Of a stretch of 5,749 nucleotides of DNA, positions 3,310-5,749 are shown in pieces. Made by a program: the position numbers and the translations under genes. This DNA is from Candidatus Omnitrophota bacterium (GTDB taxonomy: Bacteria > Omnitrophota > Gorgyraeia > Gygaellales > Profunditerraquicolaceae), in assembly GCA_028717055.1 (NCBI GenBank), contig JAQUOO010000072.1, forward strand, positions 1-5,749, in the 5' to 3' direction. The notes beneath the pieces were generated by a model that saw only the letters and a list, made by a program, of their open reading frames with translations, did not search any database and was not told where the DNA came from. Position 1 is the stretch's first letter, and every line of letters begins with the position of its first letter.

Positions 3310-5749
3310 TTACCGCATCTTGGCAAATGGACAAATCTGGCTATAAGCGCAATAGCTACATGCCATATACGCAGGCGTAGCCTCAAAATCCTGCTTACGG
3401 ATGCCTCTAGCAACTTCTCTTATCTTTAACTTAATTGTATCTAAACCTTCTTCCTTGATTTTATGGCTTCCGATGAGGCCTGATTCAAGGAAATAAAGTT
3501 CGACCCGGTTAGGCAGCTTCCCGAAAATATTCTGATAGGCCAAAGAATAAAGCGCCAATTGCAGGCTTTCGGCGACTTTTTTATCCGCGACCTTCTGCGC
3601 CTTGACTTCTGAAGTCTTGAAATCAACGATTGCCACTTCCGCATCAATCTCGTCAACCCGGTCAAACCTGCCGGTAATTTTATTGCCTTCAAACATGAAT
3701 GAAAAGTCTTTTTCAATGAATTTCGGAGGCAAGGAACCTTCTTCTTTATAGAAAAAACGGCTTAATGCGGCTGTGCCCACCCGAAAACGTTCTTCCTGAT
3801 GCGCCTTGTCCAAAAACCCCTGCGGATCAAAGCTTAGCTTAAAAATATTTAAAAGATCGTTTAATTCCATCTTTCTTCCGGCTAAACGATACTGGTAGAA
3901 TTTGGTTACCGCATCGTGCATTGCCCGGCCGTAAATGACCGTATGGTGCTCCATAATCGGCACGCGCAGGATATTTACGTATTTATACTTAAGCGGGCAA
4001 GTTAGATAATCATCGATTTGATAATAAGTCAGGTGAACAGGCAAATCTTCGTTAGGCTTCTTAACTGCTGATTTAACTGAATCTTTTTTAGGAGCAAAAC
4101 GCTGGATTGCCTCAAGGCTGCTGGATTTTTTCTTTTCTTTTTCTTTAACTTCAGTCCCCAACACTTCAAAAACAAACTGGCTTACCTTGCGCAAACGCTT
4201 GCCTCCGTAGTCTTCGGCGCTGGTCAAATATAGCTCTTCTTTGGCGCGGGTTAAGCCTACATAAAATAGCCTGCGCTCTTCCTGAATATGAAAATCACCC
4301 GTGGGCAAGACTTCCTTAATTAAAGAATCCGGAAGTTCAATCGATTGTGAGCGCCGCGGCCAGGGAAAACGCCCCTGCACAAGGCTGACTAAAAACACAA
4401 CCCTGAATTCTAAACCCTTAGCCTTATGAATAGTCAGAATATTTACTGCGTCAGTATCCAAATCCGCTTCGGCTGTCGGAGGATCATCTCCGGCTTCAAT
4501 TAATAAATTGAGGTAATTCACAAAACTAATCACCCGGTCTTCTTTTGCCACAAGCTCAAAATCGCGCACATTATTAAAAAACCTGGCGATATTCTGAATC
4601 CTGGTTTCATTCTCCAGATTTTGGACTGAGGTTAATTTCTTAAGATAACCCGTATCAGTTAAGAATGCGTAAAGCAGCCTGCCGGTTGTATCTTGACGGG
4701 AGATTATCAGGAACTTCTCTAAATCTGCCAGGATTTTCTCTATTTTTTCACGGCTTTCTTCCCCAACCCCTTTTAATTCATCAATTGCAGCTAATTCCTT
4801 AAAAACAGCGTAGAGCGGCTTGTTCCTGCGCCGGGCATAATGACTACAGACATTAAGATCGACCAAGTTTAATCTGTATATTTCAGAACTGACTAAATAA
4901 TACAGGCTTAGGGAATCGGATAAATTCGCCACAGCCCTCAAGAAATTAATACAAAGTTTTACCTCTTCCCTGGAATAAAGCCCCTGATTTCCGCTAAATT
5001 GCCAGGGGATATCCTCCAAATTAAGCGCCTGGATAAAGGATTCGGCATCTGAATTGGCCCGCACAAGAATCGCAAAATCATTGTACTGGAAATCTCCGGA
5101 TTTTACTTTATCTTTAATAATTTTAGCTACATTATCCGCTTCGGTAGAAACAGTATCAAAGTGCAAATGCGCCAGCCTGTTCCCCTCTTTTGAAACCCCG
5201 AGCAAATGCTTATTTATATTTGCCTTGACTTCAAAACGTTCCGGATTATTATTCTGAATCAGCTGATAAGCGGAATCAAGAATAGGTTGTGTCGAACGGT
5301 AATTCTGCACAATGCTTACACTCTTGCCATTTGGAAAATCGCGCATAAAACTCACTAGATTGGAATACGCTGCGCCGCGGAACCTATAGATACACTGGTC
5401 ATCATCCCCGCAAACATTTATATTCCTGTTTTCCCTAGTGATTAACTTGACCAACTGGTATTGCGCAAAATTAGTATCCTGGAATTCATCAACCAAAACG
5501 TATTTAAACTGCTGCTGGTATTTCTTCAGAATCGCCGGATGCTGTCGCAAAAGATTTAAAGCCAGGTAAAACTGATTGCCAAAATCAAGCAAACCTTCCT
5601 TAGCCAAAAGCTCCTGATATTTTGCATAAGCATGAGCTATTTCTGTCTGCTGCACAGCCTCTTCCTTAATAGCCAAATCATCCGGATTCTCTTTGGCTTT
5701 TAAACTTAATTCCTGGGCAAATTCTATATATTCTTCCGGAGAGATATCT
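3310..5749 (-). CDS. UvrD/PcrA-type superfamily 1 helicase fused to a Fe-S PD-(D/E)XK nuclease; 5' end outside the window
   Basis: A DNA repair/recombination enzyme expected to unwind duplex DNA with ATP and cut the strands, like RecB, AddA/AddB or AdnA/AdnB. The reading frame is open to the right edge, giving 812 visible residues; a TTG at 5676 is internal (KAKENPDDLAIKEE runs across it), not the start. Visible helicase motifs: Walker B LVDEFQD (85-91), motif III CGDDDQCIYRFRGA (113-126), QNYRST (148-153), TIHKAKGLEF (439-448), GLTRAKE (498-504). Walker A is missing only because about 140 residues lie outside. A lysine/serine-rich linker (about 535-565) leads to the nuclease: C584 in TCPLKY, GRAMH (607-611), GRFDRVD (first Asp, 696), DFKT (D709, K711), QLALY (730-734) and C797-x2-C800-x5-C806. 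The four cysteines match the 4Fe-4S arrangement of AddB/Cas4-like nucleases. All catalytic residues are present, so activity is expected. No separate AddA/RecC partner is in the window. The stop is TAA at 3312-3310. Confidence 0.95.
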   Translation of the reverse strand, partial: DISPEEYIEFAQELSLKAKENPDDLAIKEEAVQQTEIAHAYAKYQELLAKEGLLDFGNQFYLALNLLRQHPAILKKYQQQFKYVLVDEFQDTNFAQYQLVKLITRENRNINVCGDDDQCIYRFRGAAYSNLVSFMRDFPNGKSVSIVQNYRSTQPILDSAYQLIQNNNPERFEVKANINKHLLGVSKEGNRLAHLHFDTVSTEADNVAKIIKDKVKSGDFQYNDFAILVRANSDAESFIQALNLEDIPWQFSGNQGLYSREEVKLCINFLRAVANLSDSLSLYYLVSSEIYRLNLVDLNVCSHYARRRNKPLYAVFKELAAIDELKGVGEESREKIEKILADLEKFLIISRQDTTGRLLYAFLTDTGYLKKLTSVQNLENETRIQNIARFFNNVRDFELVAKEDRVISFVNYLNLLIEAGDDPPTAEADLDTDAVNILTIHKAKGLEFRVVFLVSLVQGRFPWPRRSQSIELPDSLIKEVLPTGDFHIQEERRLFYVGLTRAKEELYLTSAEDYGGKRLRKVSQFVFEVLGTEVKEKEKKKSSSLEAIQRFAPKKDSVKSAVKKPNEDLPVHLTYYQIDDYLTCPLKYKYVNILRVPIMEHHTVIYGRAMHDAVTKFYQYRLAGRKMELNDLLNIFKLSFDPQGFLDKAHQEERFRVGTAALSRFFYKEEGSLPPKFIEKDFSFMFEGNKITGRFDRVDEIDAEVAIVDFKTSEVKAQKVADKKVAESLQLALYSLAYQNIFGKLPNRVELYFLESGLIGSHKIKEEGLDTIKLKIREVARGIRKQDFEATPAYMACSYCAYSQICPFAKMR

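Noticed and set aside
3177..3380. 67-codon open frame on the plus strand
   Set aside because: Spans the end of the helicase, the hairpins and the start of the HicB-like gene in antisense; no protein pattern or ribosome binding site.
3441..3716. 91-codon open frame on the minus strand in another frame
   Set aside because: Lies inside the nuclease domain of the helicase, whose frame carries all the conserved motifs.
3310..3760. Cas4-like nuclease as a sign of a CRISPR system
   Set aside because: The nuclease is fused to a UvrD-type helicase as in AddB/AdnB-like enzymes. No repeat array or other cas gene is present.
5054..5257. 67-codon open frame on the plus strand
   Set aside because: Antisense shadow of the helicase.
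5674..5676. TTG as the start of the helicase gene
   Set aside because: The same frame continues open to 5749 with plausible helicase 1B-domain sequence, and the first helicase motifs have to lie upstream, so this is an internal Leu codon.

Overview
The window reads as ordinary bacterial chromosome. Every convincing gene lies on the minus strand, so transcription runs from the right edge to the left edge. The core genes (ribosomal protein S15, polynucleotide phosphorylase, the FtsK start), strong AGGAGG-type ribosome binding sites and a near-consensus sigma-70 promoter show a bacterium. Base composition is moderate and slightly AT-rich. Gene order and the style of the small proteins remind me of uncultured Omnitrophota/Elusimicrobiota-like lineages, but this is an impression and not a supported taxonomic call.

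Layout in the direction of transcription. (1) 5749-3310: the 3' part of a UvrD/PcrA-type superfamily 1 helicase fused to a C-terminal RecB/AddB/Cas4-like PD-(D/E)XK nuclease with an apparent four-cysteine Fe-S cluster. Its N-terminus, including Walker A, lies outside the window. (2) 3309-3233: a short gap with two adjacent hairpins. One looks like a weak terminator. The other is a 14-bp stem that ends at the ribosome binding site of the next gene. (3) 3232-2585: three small genes of 55, 53 and 42 codons, each with a strong ribosome binding site: a HicB-like small protein, a conserved-looking small soluble protein and a one-helix membrane protein. Candidate promoters precede the second and third. 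(4) 2575-2547: a strong promoter, then rpsO (2515-2246) and pnp (2218-140), the classic S15-PNPase pair. (5) 125-1: the first 41 codons of an ftsK/spoIIIE-type DNA translocase, 14 bases after pnp.

Functionally, rpsO and pnp join translation and RNA turnover in one transcript, and ftsK probably reads through from them because no terminator or promoter is visible in the 14-base gap. The helicase-nuclease is a DNA repair/recombination enzyme and appears to be a separate unit. The three small genes between these blocks are the least explained part. Nothing in the window looks like a mobile element, CRISPR array, defence island or RNA gene, and I see no clearly new multi-gene system. The most interesting points are the small genes, the hairpin with a ribosome-binding-site-like loop, and the single-chain helicase/Fe-S nuclease.
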